This document shows positions 9,296-17,729 of a stretch of 53,561 bases of DNA, piece after piece. Source of the stretch: Alphaproteobacteria bacterium (GTDB lineage: Bacteria > Pseudomonadota > Alphaproteobacteria > Micropepsales > Micropepsaceae); contig JAFBAL010000012.1 of NCBI GenBank assembly GCA_019247845.1, positions 1-53,561 on the forward strand, written 5' to 3'. Numbering within the stretch: position 1 is the stretch's first letter; each line of letters starts with the position of its first letter. The translations under genes and the position numbers were made by a program. The notes under the pieces are model-generated. The model saw only the letters and a list, made by a program, of their open reading frames with translations. It ran no database searches and was not told the origin of the DNA.

Positions 9296-9820
9296 CTATG
9301 CGGGCCTGGCGCTGCCGTCCAAGGCGCGCCGGGCCGCCAGCGCCGCGTTCTCCTGGTGGATGCGCCAGGCCAGCACGGCCGCGTTCAACACGGTGAACAC
9401 CGCCGCGACGAGCCATTCGTGAAAGGCCAGCGGCAGCACCAGGATCTCGGCCGACACCACCAGATAGTTCGGATGATTGACGAAGCGGTAGGGGCCGCGG
9501 CGGACCAGCGGCGCCCCCGGAAGGTTGATGATCCGCGTCGTCCAATAGGGCCCGAGCGTCGCCAGCACCCAGACGCGCAGGCCCTGCAGCACCACGAACA
9601 GCGCGATCAGCACCCAATCGATCTGCACGTCCGCCGGCAGCAGCAGGGTGACGGCCACCAGCCATCCGGCGTGCAGCAGCACGATCAGAGGATAATGCGC
9701 CGCACCGACCTCGACCGCGCCTCGTGCTTTCAGAGCCCGCGTGTTGCGCTCGGCATAGACGAGCTCGGCCAGCCGCTGCAGCACGACGAGGCCGATGATG
9801 ATGTACGCCCACTCGCGCAT
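9296..9820 (-). CDS. Isoprenylcysteine-carboxyl-methyltransferase-like protein (alkylpyrone/resorcinol O-methyltransferase candidate)
   Basis: A 174-residue, four-to-five-segment membrane protein with the ICMT/phospholipid-methyltransferase C-terminal signature: GPYRFVNHPNYLVV followed by the RIHQEN helix. Its start ATG shares one base with the stop of the type III polyketide synthase (TGATG at 9818-9822). This pairing is known from Bacillus subtilis bpsA-bpsB and Streptomyces griseus srsA-srsB, where the ICMT-like partner O-methylates alkylpyrones or alkylresorcinols with S-adenosylmethionine. The same role is inferred here. The ORF is of normal length for the BpsB type. Confidence 0.88.
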   Translation of the reverse strand: MREWAYIIIGLVVLQRLAELVYAERNTRALKARGAVEVGAAHYPLIVLLHAGWLVAVTLLLPADVQIDWVLIALFVVLQGLRVWVLATLGPYWTTRIINLPGAPLVRRGPYRFVNHPNYLVVSAEILVLPLAFHEWLVAAVFTVLNAAVLAWRIHQENAALAARRALDGSARPA

Positions 9821-10854
9821 CAGTTCTCGAGCAGCTGGAGGACGGCGGAGAAGCCGGGGCCGAGCGCGGTCATCAGGATGCGCTGGCCCTTCCTGCGCCA
9901 GTCCATGCGCTCCAGCACGAACAGCGCCGTCACCGCCGACATGTTGCCGAAGTCGCGCAGGATCGCGCGGCTGTCGACGAGCGCGCCGCGCTCGATGCGG
10001 AACGTGTCCTCGAGCGCGTCGAGCACCTTGGCGCCGCCGGGATGGCAGGCGAAGAGGTCGATGTCGGAGAGCTTCAAGTCGTTGCGGATGAGAAAGGCCT
10101 GCAGAATCTCGTCGAAATCGTTGGTCACCAGCGTCGGGATGCTCTGCGAGAACAGCGCCTTCAGCCCGTCCTCTTCCACCTCCCAGCCCATGATGTCGAG
10201 CGAGTGCGGCCAGGTGTGCTCTCCCGCGGGCCCGAAGCGAGGCCCGTCGCCGTCGGTCGACAGGATCGCGCCCGCGGCGCCGTCGCCGAACAGGGCGGTG
10301 GCGACGAAGTTGCTCTTCGTCAGGTCGTTCTTGCGGAAGGTGAGCGCGCAGAGCTCGACCACCAGGAACAGCACGCGCGAGCCGGGCCGCGCCTTGGCCA
10401 GATCGGCGGCGCGGCTGAGGCCCGTCACGCCGCCGGCGCAGCCCAGCCCGAAGATCGGCAGGCGGCGGATGTCGCGGCGCAGTCCCATGCGCTCGATCAC
10501 CAGCGCATCCAGGCTGGGGGTCGCGATGCCGGTGGTGGACGAGACGACGATCGCGTCGATGTCGTCCTTCCTCAAGCCCGCCTCGTCGAGCAGCCCGTTC
10601 GCCACCTTCTCGAGAAGGTCGACCGCGTTGTCGACATAGAGCTTGGTGCGATCCTGCCAGCCGTGCGCGTCGGTGTACCAGTCGATCGGCACGCAGGAGT
10701 AGCGCCGCTCGATGCCGGTATTGGCGAAGATCGGCATCAGCCGCTCGACGTCGCGGCGCTCGCCGAAGAGCTGCCCGGCCCTGACCACCACGTCCTTCTG
10801 CTCGAGAACATAAGGCGGAACAGCGCTTTTCAGCGCCAGCAGACGCGTCTGCAT
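9820..10854 (-). CDS. Type III polyketide synthase (chalcone-synthase-like, alkylpyrone/alkylresorcinol type)
   Basis: A 344-residue homodimer-type ketosynthase. The catalytic triad is in the expected order: Cys139 in IFGLGCAGG, His271 in FACHPGGAK and Asn304 in DFGNMSAVTA. Such enzymes extend an acyl-CoA starter with malonyl-CoA and cyclise it; bacterial relatives often take long fatty acyl starters to give alkylpyrones or alkylresorcinols. A TTG at 10887 would add 11 residues, but the ATG at 10854 is preferred because the promoter -10 at 10894-10899 puts transcription start near 10887. First gene of the array; overlaps the methyltransferase start. Confidence 0.93.
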   Translation of the reverse strand: MQTRLLALKSAVPPYVLEQKDVVVRAGQLFGERRDVERLMPIFANTGIERRYSCVPIDWYTDAHGWQDRTKLYVDNAVDLLEKVANGLLDEAGLRKDDIDAIVVSSTTGIATPSLDALVIERMGLRRDIRRLPIFGLGCAGGVTGLSRAADLAKARPGSRVLFLVVELCALTFRKNDLTKSNFVATALFGDGAAGAILSTDGDGPRFGPAGEHTWPHSLDIMGWEVEEDGLKALFSQSIPTLVTNDFDEILQAFLIRNDLKLSDIDLFACHPGGAKVLDALEDTFRIERGALVDSRAILRDFGNMSAVTALFVLERMDWRRKGQRILMTALGPGFSAVLQLLEN

Positions 10855-10893
10855 ACTTGTACTTTCTGATCTGAACAGCCCCGCCAAGGGAAA

Positions 10894-10922
10894 ACTATAG
10901 ACCGCGCGGGCGCGTCACTCAA
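10894..10922 (-). promoter_or_regulatory. Sigma-70-type promoter of the type III PKS array
   Basis: On the minus strand a -35 TTGAGT (10922-10917) is separated by exactly 17 bases from a -10 TATAGT (10899-10894). Transcription would start near 10887, giving a leader of about 33 bases before the ATG at 10854. Confidence 0.65.
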
Positions 10923-10956
10923 TTGCACTCTGTACGGAGAATTTCCACCGTAAATC

Positions 10957-12222
10957 TCAGTGCGGGTTGGTCGGCGGACGCTGCGACGAGCGGTCGAGAA
11001 CGCCGGGTTCGTCCCATTTTCCTTCGGGACGGATGATCATGAGCGGATCGCTTTCCATCGTAACGGGATTCGGGTGAGGCGCGATGTCGCCCGCGATCTC
11101 GACATATTCGTGATCGGAGAACACCAGCTCGGAGTTCTTCATCATCGGCTTGAAGCCGAAGCGCTTCCAGAACGAGACGAGCCGCGTCTGCGCCTGGCCG
11201 TACATCTTCCGATAGCCCTTGCGGCGGCACACCTCGAGCCCGTGCTCGACCACCTGCTTGGCGATGAGGGTGCGGCGGAAGCGCGGCATCACCGCCAGCC
11301 GCTCCAGCTTCACGAACCCCGCGAAATAGCGGATGCGCATCACCGCCGCAGGCTCGCCGCCGACCAGCCCCAGGATATGGGCGCCGGCGTAGTCGTTGCC
11401 GTCGAACTCCTCCTCATAGGGGCAGTTCTGCTCGATCATGAAGACCGCGGCGCGGATCGCCACGGCCTTGGCCATCTGGTCGGGCGTCGCCACGAGCAGG
11501 GTCTCGAGCTGGGACCGGGCCTGCTTGCGGCGCGGCGGCGCCTTCGTTCCCTCGATGATCGGCATGGCGCGCACCTCGGTCCGGAATTTCTCCGGGAACG
11601 TCAACGCAAATGTCGAGCCAATCTTGGCGTCCACGTAGTCCTTGGTCTTCGACGACCGCTTCACCGAGTCCAGCGCCGACTGGGTCGAGATCCAGCCGAT
11701 GATCGGCGTCTTCTCGAACAGCTCGACGCCCATGGCCCAGGCATTGAGCGCGAACGCGATATTGCCCAGCCCCGGTGTCACGATCGCCCACAGGTAGAAT
11801 GTCACAATCTCCTCTCCGGGCCTAGCCAGAAGCGCCGGGTCGGGGTCCTTGCCGTTCAGCTTTTCCGCCTTCAAGGCTGCGTTTCCGGCCTCGTTCAAGG
11901 GCAGATAGGCGATGAAGCCGACCAGGCGCGGGAACAGCCGGCGCTCATCCTGAGCGCGATAGACCCCCCAGAACGAAATGGGATTGTGCCCATACACGGA
12001 TTTCACAACCTCGAAGGGGGCGACGTTGGGTCCGATATCCTTGAGCAGCATCCCGTAAATGCCCAGCAGGTCTTCGTCTGACGGGTTCTTCACGAATACG
12101 AAAGCGCCGTCAGGCGCCCGCAGCCCTGGCTCAAAGGCTTGAAGTACCGTATTTTGAGGCACTTCGTCCGAGTCGGCATACCTGTTGGGCGACGAAGTCT
12201 TGCCGGTCGTAACCTTGTCCAT
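10957..12222 (-). CDS. Two-part GNAT-family acyltransferase-like protein, copy 1
   Basis: A 421-residue protein. Residues ~265-375 form a recognisable GNAT domain: VFMIEQNCPYEEEFDGND, then VKLERLAVMPRFR as the acetyl-CoA beta-strand/loop and KMYGQAQTRLVSFWKRFGF as the last part. The N-terminal ~230 residues (HNPISFWGVY, EEIVTFYLWAIVTPG) fit no domain I can name. A paralogue of the same length and layout lies at 22847-24100, sharing EEEFDGND, KLERLAV, FGxKP and the tail IIRPEGxW-x-PGVLxRSxxRP. Each copy is divergent from its own LysR gene, suggesting LysR control. Substrate unknown. Confidence 0.8.
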   Translation of the reverse strand: MDKVTTGKTSSPNRYADSDEVPQNTVLQAFEPGLRAPDGAFVFVKNPSDEDLLGIYGMLLKDIGPNVAPFEVVKSVYGHNPISFWGVYRAQDERRLFPRLVGFIAYLPLNEAGNAALKAEKLNGKDPDPALLARPGEEIVTFYLWAIVTPGLGNIAFALNAWAMGVELFEKTPIIGWISTQSALDSVKRSSKTKDYVDAKIGSTFALTFPEKFRTEVRAMPIIEGTKAPPRRKQARSQLETLLVATPDQMAKAVAIRAAVFMIEQNCPYEEEFDGNDYAGAHILGLVGGEPAAVMRIRYFAGFVKLERLAVMPRFRRTLIAKQVVEHGLEVCRRKGYRKMYGQAQTRLVSFWKRFGFKPMMKNSELVFSDHEYVEIAGDIAPHPNPVTMESDPLMIIRPEGKWDEPGVLDRSSQRPPTNPH

Positions 12223-12273
12223 CTCGGTACTCGCGAGTTTTAATCATTTTCTTCGCAGAAGGTACTCTTAGCA
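12223..12273. promoter_or_regulatory. Divergent control region between GNAT copy 1 and LysR copy 1
   Basis: This 51-base gap must serve both genes. It contains a perfect 10-base palindrome ACTCGCGAGT (12229-12238), 7 bases from the GNAT start codon, and two direct copies of GGTACTC (12226-12232 and 12261-12267) 35 bases apart. Either could be the LysR operator. Confidence 0.45.
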
Positions 12274-13323
12274 ATGGGCATTTTGGAACGTCCGGCCGCG
12301 GTATCGGCCCATACGGAAAAGCCCCAACAATCCTTTGCCGGCCTGCCGGATTGGGACGACTTCAGACTTCTTCTCGCTGTAGTAGAAATGGGAAGCTTCA
12401 GCCGGGCCGCGACCGCGCTCAATCTGACCCAGCCGACCGTCAGCCGCCGCGTCGAGAGGCTGGAGAAGACCATCGGCGCGCGCCTGGTCGACCGGCTGAA
12501 CAACGGCGCGACGCTGACGCTCGAAGGCCTGCGCATCGTCGAGCAGCTGCATGTCGCGCACAACGCGATCACCGGCGCGGTCGACAGCATCCGCTCGCCG
12601 CGCACGATGAGCGAGGCGGTCAAGCTGTTCACCACCGACGGGTTGGCCACCTATTGGCTGCCGCGCTTCCTGCCCAGCCTGTTCGAGATTTGCCGCGACG
12701 TGGAGCTGCGCACCTATACCGGCGGCGACGCCGAGGCTTATCAGCGCGCCCATTTCGACCTGGCCATCCACTACATGGAGCCCAACGATCCCCACCTGGC
12801 CGCAACGCGGCTGGGCACGCTCCACTTCCTGCCCTATGCGTCGCAATCCTACATCACACGCTTCGGCCAGCCGCGCTCGGTGGCCGAGCTCACGCGCCAT
12901 CGCCTGCTCGACTATGTGCTCTATCTCATCGACAAGGGCTCGTGGATGACGCGCATGGCCGACCAGGCCTCGGACGCGCGCACCCAGTACTTCACCAATT
13001 CCAGCGCCGCGCTGTGCGAAGCCGTGCGCCAGGGTGCCGGCATCGCGCTTCTGCCCAGCTACGTCTCGGTGTTCGAGCACGACCTGGTGCCGCTCGACAT
13101 CGGCCTGCACTTCGAGACGCCGTTCTGGCTCTGCTATCAGCAGGACGCGCCGTCGAAGCCGGGCGCGCGCGACGTGATCCTGTTCCTCAAGCATATCTTC
13201 AACCGCCGGACCATGCCGTGGTTCGCCGAGGAGTTCGTGCCCACCCTGGACTTTCCGCGCACCAGCCCGGAACAGATCATGGCGAGCTTCTCGCTGGCGC
13301 CGGAGACGGCCGCCGCCCGTTGA
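12274..13323 (+). CDS. LysR-family transcriptional regulator, copy 1
   Basis: A 349-residue regulator. After a ~25-residue N-terminal extension comes the winged helix-turn-helix (residues ~27-87: DDFRLLLAVVEMGSFSRAA then LTQPTVSRRVERLE), then a substrate-binding effector domain (residues ~110-320). An AGAAGG ribosome site lies about 11 bases before the ATG. It is divergent from the GNAT gene 51 bases away, the usual layout for a LysR protein and its target. Its C-terminal MPWFAEEFVP matches FPWFRDEFIG of the second LysR protein (21690-22790), supporting a duplicated module. The inducer is unknown. Confidence 0.9.
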   Translation: MGILERPAAVSAHTEKPQQSFAGLPDWDDFRLLLAVVEMGSFSRAATALNLTQPTVSRRVERLEKTIGARLVDRLNNGATLTLEGLRIVEQLHVAHNAITGAVDSIRSPRTMSEAVKLFTTDGLATYWLPRFLPSLFEICRDVELRTYTGGDAEAYQRAHFDLAIHYMEPNDPHLAATRLGTLHFLPYASQSYITRFGQPRSVAELTRHRLLDYVLYLIDKGSWMTRMADQASDARTQYFTNSSAALCEAVRQGAGIALLPSYVSVFEHDLVPLDIGLHFETPFWLCYQQDAPSKPGARDVILFLKHIFNRRTMPWFAEEFVPTLDFPRTSPEQIMASFSLAPETAAAR

Positions 13324-13432
13324 TGAAGCCGCAGCCCTTCCGGGAATTCGCATTTCAGTAGAAGGGTTTGCCGGCAAACATATGTGCGATCGAGACAATC
13401 GTGTTAACCCCGGATTTGCCTTATTTTCCTGG

Positions 13433-13461
13433 TTCCGGCGCTCATCGCTATTGGATATACT
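13433..13461 (+). promoter_or_regulatory. Possible promoter of the secreted beta-helix protein
   Basis: TATACT at 13456-13461 is a good -10. The -35 at 17-base spacing (TTCCGG at 13433-13438) is poor, so this is tentative. The gap of 211 bases between the LysR stop and the next ATG otherwise shows no gene. Confidence 0.3.
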
Positions 13462-13534
13462 GCGCCATGACGCAGCGTGCATTCGGGGGCGGCCCAATAC
13501 CGGGAGCGCCGGATCACAACCTGGAGGGTAGCTC

Positions 13535-14533
13535 ATGAAGAAAACCGGTATTGTATTCGCGCTGATCGGCGCGTGCCTGATGCTGGCGCCGAACCTGGCG
13601 CAGGCGCAGGCGACCCGCACCTGGATCTCCGGCGTCGGCGACGACGTCAATCCGTGCTCGCGCACGGCCCCGTGCAAGACCTTCGCGGGCGCGATCTCCA
13701 AGACCGCCGCGGGCGGCGAGATCGACACGCTCGATCCGGGCGGCTTCGGTGCCGTCACCGTGACCAAGGCCATGACCCTGGCCGACGAAGGCGCGGGCGA
13801 GGCCGGCATCCTGGTCGCCGGCACCAACGGCATCACCGTCAACTGCGCCACCGACCCGAACTGCAGCGTCGTCATCCGCGGCCTCGTCATCGACGGCGGC
13901 CCGGTCGGCTCGAACAGCCTGAACGGCATCCGCTTCGTCGCCGGCCGCAGCCTGACGATCGAGAACTGCGCGATCCGCAACTTCACCGGCGGCGCGCCCA
14001 ACGGCTACGGCGTGTCGTTCCAGCCGTCGGCATCGCAGACCCACTACCTGACGATCGCCCACACGACGATCAACCAGTCCGGTGCGATCGGGTCGAACAA
14101 CGGCGCCGGCGTGCTCGTCCAGCCCTCGGGCAGCGCGGTCGTCAACGCCAGCATCGTCAATGACGTCATCACCCAGAACAACATCGGCGTGCGCGCAGAC
14201 GGCAGCAACCTGACCGGCGGCGGCATCACGGTGAACGTCTCCGACTCCGCCGTCACCAACAACGCCAACGCCGGCGTGGCCTCGGTCTCCACCAACACCA
14301 ACCCGGTGACGGTGATCGTCAGCAACAGCCAGGTCACCGGCAACGGCGTCGGCCTGAACGCCAACGGCACGAACAAGACCGTCCTGCGCGTCGGCTATTC
14401 CACGGTGTCGTTCAACTCGGGCGGCGGCTACAAGCAGCAGAACGCAGCCATCATTTCGAGCTACGGCAACAACATCTTCAGCGACAACGGCGCCGACACC
14501 GGCACGCTGTCCACCTCGCCCGGCCTGCAGTAA
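13535..14533 (+). CDS. Secreted right-handed beta-helix-like protein
   Basis: A 332-residue protein with a clear Sec signal peptide (MKKTGIVFALIGACLMLAP, cleavage after AQAQA). The mature part opens with TRTWISGVGDDVNPCSRTAP, a start I associate with a family of secreted alphaproteobacterial proteins, then has repeated short beta-rich segments full of Asn, Gly, Thr and Val (TIENCAIRNF, ASIVNDVITQNNIGV, VNVSDSAVTNNANAGV, VIVSNSQVTGNGVGLN). This pattern resembles parallel beta-helix (pectate-lyase-like) proteins with Asn ladders. No catalytic residues can be assigned. GGAGG lies 8 bases before the ATG and a strong terminator follows, so it is a single-gene unit. Confidence 0.85.
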   Translation: MKKTGIVFALIGACLMLAPNLAQAQATRTWISGVGDDVNPCSRTAPCKTFAGAISKTAAGGEIDTLDPGGFGAVTVTKAMTLADEGAGEAGILVAGTNGITVNCATDPNCSVVIRGLVIDGGPVGSNSLNGIRFVAGRSLTIENCAIRNFTGGAPNGYGVSFQPSASQTHYLTIAHTTINQSGAIGSNNGAGVLVQPSGSAVVNASIVNDVITQNNIGVRADGSNLTGGGITVNVSDSAVTNNANAGVASVSTNTNPVTVIVSNSQVTGNGVGLNANGTNKTVLRVGYSTVSFNSGGGYKQQNAAIISSYGNNIFSDNGADTGTLSTSPGLQ

Positions 14534-14560
14534 GCAGCTCAGGCGCAGCCAAAACGAGCT

Positions 14561-14591
14561 CCCCGGAGGGCGACCTCCGGGGATTTTTTTT
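14561..14591 (+). terminator. Rho-independent terminator
   Basis: CCCCGGAGG (14561-14569), a 4-base loop and CCTCCGGGG (14574-14582) form a perfect 9-bp GC stem followed by A and eight T. It ends the beta-helix gene and separates it from the GSCFA gene. Confidence 0.95.
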
Positions 14592-14620
14592 GGCGCGGCG
14601 ATGCGCCATTGTGGCCGCGC

Positions 14621-15559
14621 ATGGCCCGCTTCGATCCAAGCCCGAAGGTCAACCCGCTCTGGGACCGCAGCGAGCGCGGCCGGCGGATCACGGTGGTCGG
14701 CGAAGGCTTCATCCGCCCGGACACGAAGTTCTTCGCCATGGGCAGCTGCTTCGCGGTCGAGATCCGCCAGGCGCTGCGGAACCGCGGCTTGAACGTCGCT
14801 CCCGACTATCCTTCGATCGCCTTCGATCCCGCGACGCAGATGCCCGGCAAGCTGCCGCTGCGTGACAACGTCAACCACTACGACACCTTCGCCATCGCCC
14901 AGGAGATCGCGCGCGCGCTCGACCGCCGGCGCTGGACCGCCGAGGATTTCTGGGAGGTCGGCCGGTTCCGGTTCTCGAAGCAGAAGGGCTGGCCGCGCGC
15001 CTTCCAGGACCCGCAGCGCCGCCACATCTTCGCGACCAGCCGGGACGGCATCGTCGATCTCAGCGACAAGATCAGCGCCTGCATCGACGCGGGCCTCGAG
15101 GCCTGCGACGTCGTGATCCTCACGCTGGGGCTGACAGAAGTCTGGCGGATCAAGGCGACCGGCCTTTATGCCGCGCTCGGGCCTGAGAACGAGCAGGACG
15201 AGATATTCCCGCGCCTCCAATTCCGCGCCACGGGATATCAGGAGAACTACGACAATCTCCGCGCCACGCTGATGCGCATCTGGGCGGCGTATCCGGACAA
15301 GAAGATCGTGCTCACGGTCTCGCCGGTCTCGCTGACCCGAACCTGGACGGACGAAGACGTGGTGCGCGCGAACCTGCAGAGCAAATCCACCCTGCGCGCG
15401 GTGGCGGGACAGATCGTCCGCGACTTCCCGGCGGTGACCTATTGGCCGTCCTACGAGTTCGCGATGACCGGCGACGTCTTCCGCGAGGACGGCCAGCACG
15501 TGCGCCCGGACGCGGTCGACGAGATCGTCGCCGCCTTCCTGAAGACCCATTCGGCATGA
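14621..15559 (+). CDS. GSCFA-domain protein (SGNH-like esterase superfamily)
   Basis: A 312-residue protein carrying the family-naming GSCFA motif (FFAMGSCFAVEIRQAL), then NHYDTFAI and ILTLGLTEVW, which match the conserved blocks of GSCFA proteins. The family is placed with SGNH hydrolases and is often found with surface-glycan genes, so removal or transfer of acetyl or acyl groups on a glycan is plausible. A TTG at 14609 could add four residues; the ATG at 14621 is preferred. The stop overlaps the sulfotransferase start (ATGA at 15556-15559), suggesting joint function in modifying a carbohydrate. Confidence 0.85.
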   Translation: MARFDPSPKVNPLWDRSERGRRITVVGEGFIRPDTKFFAMGSCFAVEIRQALRNRGLNVAPDYPSIAFDPATQMPGKLPLRDNVNHYDTFAIAQEIARALDRRRWTAEDFWEVGRFRFSKQKGWPRAFQDPQRRHIFATSRDGIVDLSDKISACIDAGLEACDVVILTLGLTEVWRIKATGLYAALGPENEQDEIFPRLQFRATGYQENYDNLRATLMRIWAAYPDKKIVLTVSPVSLTRTWTDEDVVRANLQSKSTLRAVAGQIVRDFPAVTYWPSYEFAMTGDVFREDGQHVRPDAVDEIVAAFLKTHSA

Positions 15560-16314
15560 AGCGGCTCGCCTTCGTCGTCGGCGGCGCGCAGAAGTCGGGC
15601 ACCACCACGCTCGACGCCCTGCTCAGGCTCCATCCGGCGCTGCAGATGGCGCGCAAGAAGGAGACGCATTTCTTCGACGACGAAGCGCTCGAATGGGACG
15701 CGCCGGACTATCGCGCGCTCGACGCGTTCTACGACGCCGACGATGCGCGGATGCGCGGCGAAGGGACGCCGATCACGCTCTATTGGCGCCCCGCGATCCG
15801 CAGGCTGGTACGCTACAACCCCGACATCAAGATCGTCCTGATGCTGCGCGATCCGGTGACCCGCGCCTTCGCGCAATGGAAGAAGACCTATTCGGAAGGC
15901 CGTGAGACGCTGACCTTCGCCGAGGCGATCCGCGCCTATCCGGATCGCGTGCAGGCGCTGGCCGAGACCGAGGGGCTGGAGCGCCATTTCAGCTATGTCG
16001 AGCGCGGCTTCTATGGCGCCCAGGTCGCTTACATGACGGAGCTGGTGCCGCGCGCGAACGTCCATTGCGAAATATTCGAGGAGTTCCTGGGCGACCGCGC
16101 GGCCGCGCTCGCGCGCATTGCGGAGTTCCTGGGAATAGCGCCGTTCGCGCGCAACCTGCCCGAGCTTCACCGCCATCCGGCCAAGGCGCGCGACTATCCC
16201 TCGGTCCTGACCCCGGACGACGCGGCCTTCCTGCGCGCGCTGTACGCGCAAGATGCCGCGGCGCTCGAAGCTTTCCTGGGGCGGCCGGTCCCGGCCTGGC
16301 GCGAGAGCGTATAG
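15556..16314 (+). CDS. PAPS-dependent sulfotransferase
   Basis: A 252-residue sulfotransferase. The 5'-phosphosulfate-binding loop is GGAQKSGTTTLDALL at the N-terminus, the 3'-phosphate site is MLRDPVTRAFAQWKK near residue 100, and KKETHFF is the region after the first helix seen in heparan-type sulfotransferases. It transfers sulfate from PAPS to a hydroxyl or amine of a glycan, lipid or small molecule. The start overlaps the GSCFA stop by four bases. No PAPS-synthesis genes are in the window. Acceptor unknown. Confidence 0.88.
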   Translation: MKRLAFVVGGAQKSGTTTLDALLRLHPALQMARKKETHFFDDEALEWDAPDYRALDAFYDADDARMRGEGTPITLYWRPAIRRLVRYNPDIKIVLMLRDPVTRAFAQWKKTYSEGRETLTFAEAIRAYPDRVQALAETEGLERHFSYVERGFYGAQVAYMTELVPRANVHCEIFEEFLGDRAAALARIAEFLGIAPFARNLPELHRHPAKARDYPSVLTPDDAAFLRALYAQDAAALEAFLGRPVPAWRESV

Positions 16315-16344
16315 TATCGAACGGTATCGATTCGGGAGGGACAC

Positions 16345-16758
16345 ATGGATTCGATATTCGGCACGGTGGAATTGCAAAGCCTGTTCTGCGCGACGCTCTT
16401 GGGCTTGGTGCAGCTCGCTTTGGCGGCCATGGGCGGCGTCGGCGCGCGCGGTCTGCCCTGGGCGGCCGGTCCGCGCGACGAGGCCGGTGCGCCGCTGGGC
16501 AGGATCGCGGGGCGCCTCGACCGCGCGTTCCGCAATTTCCTGGAGACCTTCGTCTTCTTCGCCGCGGCTGTGCTGCTCGCCCACGCGCTTGGCAAGACCA
16601 CGCACAATTCGGTGCTGGGCGCGCAGATCTATCTCTGGGCGCGGGTTCTGTATGTGCCGGCCTATGTTCTGGGCGTTCCGTTCCTCAGGACCCTGATCTG
16701 GGCCGCGAGCCTGGTCGGCATCCTGATGGTCTTGGGCGCGATCTGGCCCGGCATGTGA
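16345..16758 (+). CDS. MAPEG-family membrane protein
   Basis: A 137-residue protein with four hydrophobic segments and the MAPEG signature around RAFRNFLETFVFFAAA and YLWARVLYVPAYVLG. The superfamily includes microsomal glutathione transferases and eicosanoid enzymes; bacterial members are mostly of unknown role. GGGAGG lies about 5 bases upstream of the ATG. It follows the sulfotransferase by 30 bases and may share its transcript. Confidence 0.88.
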   Translation: MDSIFGTVELQSLFCATLLGLVQLALAAMGGVGARGLPWAAGPRDEAGAPLGRIAGRLDRAFRNFLETFVFFAAAVLLAHALGKTTHNSVLGAQIYLWARVLYVPAYVLGVPFLRTLIWAASLVGILMVLGAIWPGM

Positions 16759-16860
16759 GCTAGCGGGGCGCCGCGCGCTTGCCGCATGGCGGGCGCGCGG
16801 CGCCCGCATTTCCGCGTTCCGGATGCCGTCCCCTACATGCCCACGCGAACACAGGGGACG

Positions 16861-17670
16861 ATGACGATGTTTCGAAAAGCCTTGCTCGCCGCCATGTTGG
16901 CGATCCCGTCCGGCGCGGCGCTGCCCGCCATGGCGCATGCCGACGACGCGGTGTCGGTGATGATCGTGGGCACGTTCCACATGAGCAATCCCGGCCACGA
17001 CATGCACAACGTCCAGGTCGACGACGTGCTTGCGCCCAAGCGCCAAGCCGAGATCGCCGCCGTCGCCGGCGCGCTGGCCAAATTCCGGCCGACGATGGTC
17101 GCCGTCGAATGGCCCGCCGACCTCACCGACCAGCGCTACGACGCACTTCTCAAGGGCACCCTGGCGCCGTCGCACAACGAGGTGGTGCAGCTGGGCTTCC
17201 GCCTGGCGAAGACCGCGGGCCTTGCGTCGGTCGCGGGCATCGACGTCGACGGCGACTTCCCCTACGAGCCGGTGATGAACTACGCGAAGGCGCACGGCTT
17301 GAGCGGCCTGCTCGATCAGGCCAATGCCGAGATCGAGAGCTACGTCCAGGCGCAGGATGAAAAGCTCAAGAGCGGCACCATCGGCGCCGCCTTACGCTTC
17401 GTGAACGACCCTGCGCTGCTCGCCCACGGCAACGGCTTCTATCGCAACATGCTGAAGGTGGGCGGCGGCACCGACCAGCCGGGCGCCGAGCTGCTGACCC
17501 AATGGTCCAGGCGCAATTATCTCATCTGCGCCAACCTGGTGCAGCGCGTGAAGGCCGGCGACCGTGTCGTTGTGTTCTACGGCTCGGGCCATGCCTTCCT
17601 GCTGCGGCAATGCGTGAGCGAGATGCCGGGCTACCAGCTGGCCGAACCCAACGACTACCTGCCCCACTAG
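16861..17670 (+). CDS. DUF5694-type periplasmic protein
   Basis: About 269 residues. Starting at ATG 16861 (MTMFRKALLAAML; 16867 is an alternative) it has a signal peptide ending near AMAHA. The mature protein begins SVMIVGTFHMSNPGHD and has VAVEWPAD and VVVFYGSGHAFLLRQC. This layout (a GTFHM start, a conserved Glu, a late GSGH) matches DUF5694 and recalls TraB/TiKi-type putative metalloproteases, so a metal-dependent hydrolase is possible but unproven. Probably its own unit or read through from the MAPEG gene 102 bases upstream. Confidence 0.8.
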   Translation: MTMFRKALLAAMLAIPSGAALPAMAHADDAVSVMIVGTFHMSNPGHDMHNVQVDDVLAPKRQAEIAAVAGALAKFRPTMVAVEWPADLTDQRYDALLKGTLAPSHNEVVQLGFRLAKTAGLASVAGIDVDGDFPYEPVMNYAKAHGLSGLLDQANAEIESYVQAQDEKLKSGTIGAALRFVNDPALLAHGNGFYRNMLKVGGGTDQPGAELLTQWSRRNYLICANLVQRVKAGDRVVVFYGSGHAFLLRQCVSEMPGYQLAEPNDYLPH

Positions 17671-17729
17671 GGCTGGAGGGCGTCCGCCGCAAAACGCAAC
17701 ATCTTGATCTTTGAATTCCATTCTCAGGC

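Noticed and set aside
12268..15550. Long minus-strand frames opposite LysR, the beta-helix and GSCFA genes
   Set aside because: No domain, biased composition, and the plus-strand genes have signal peptide, ribosome site and terminator.
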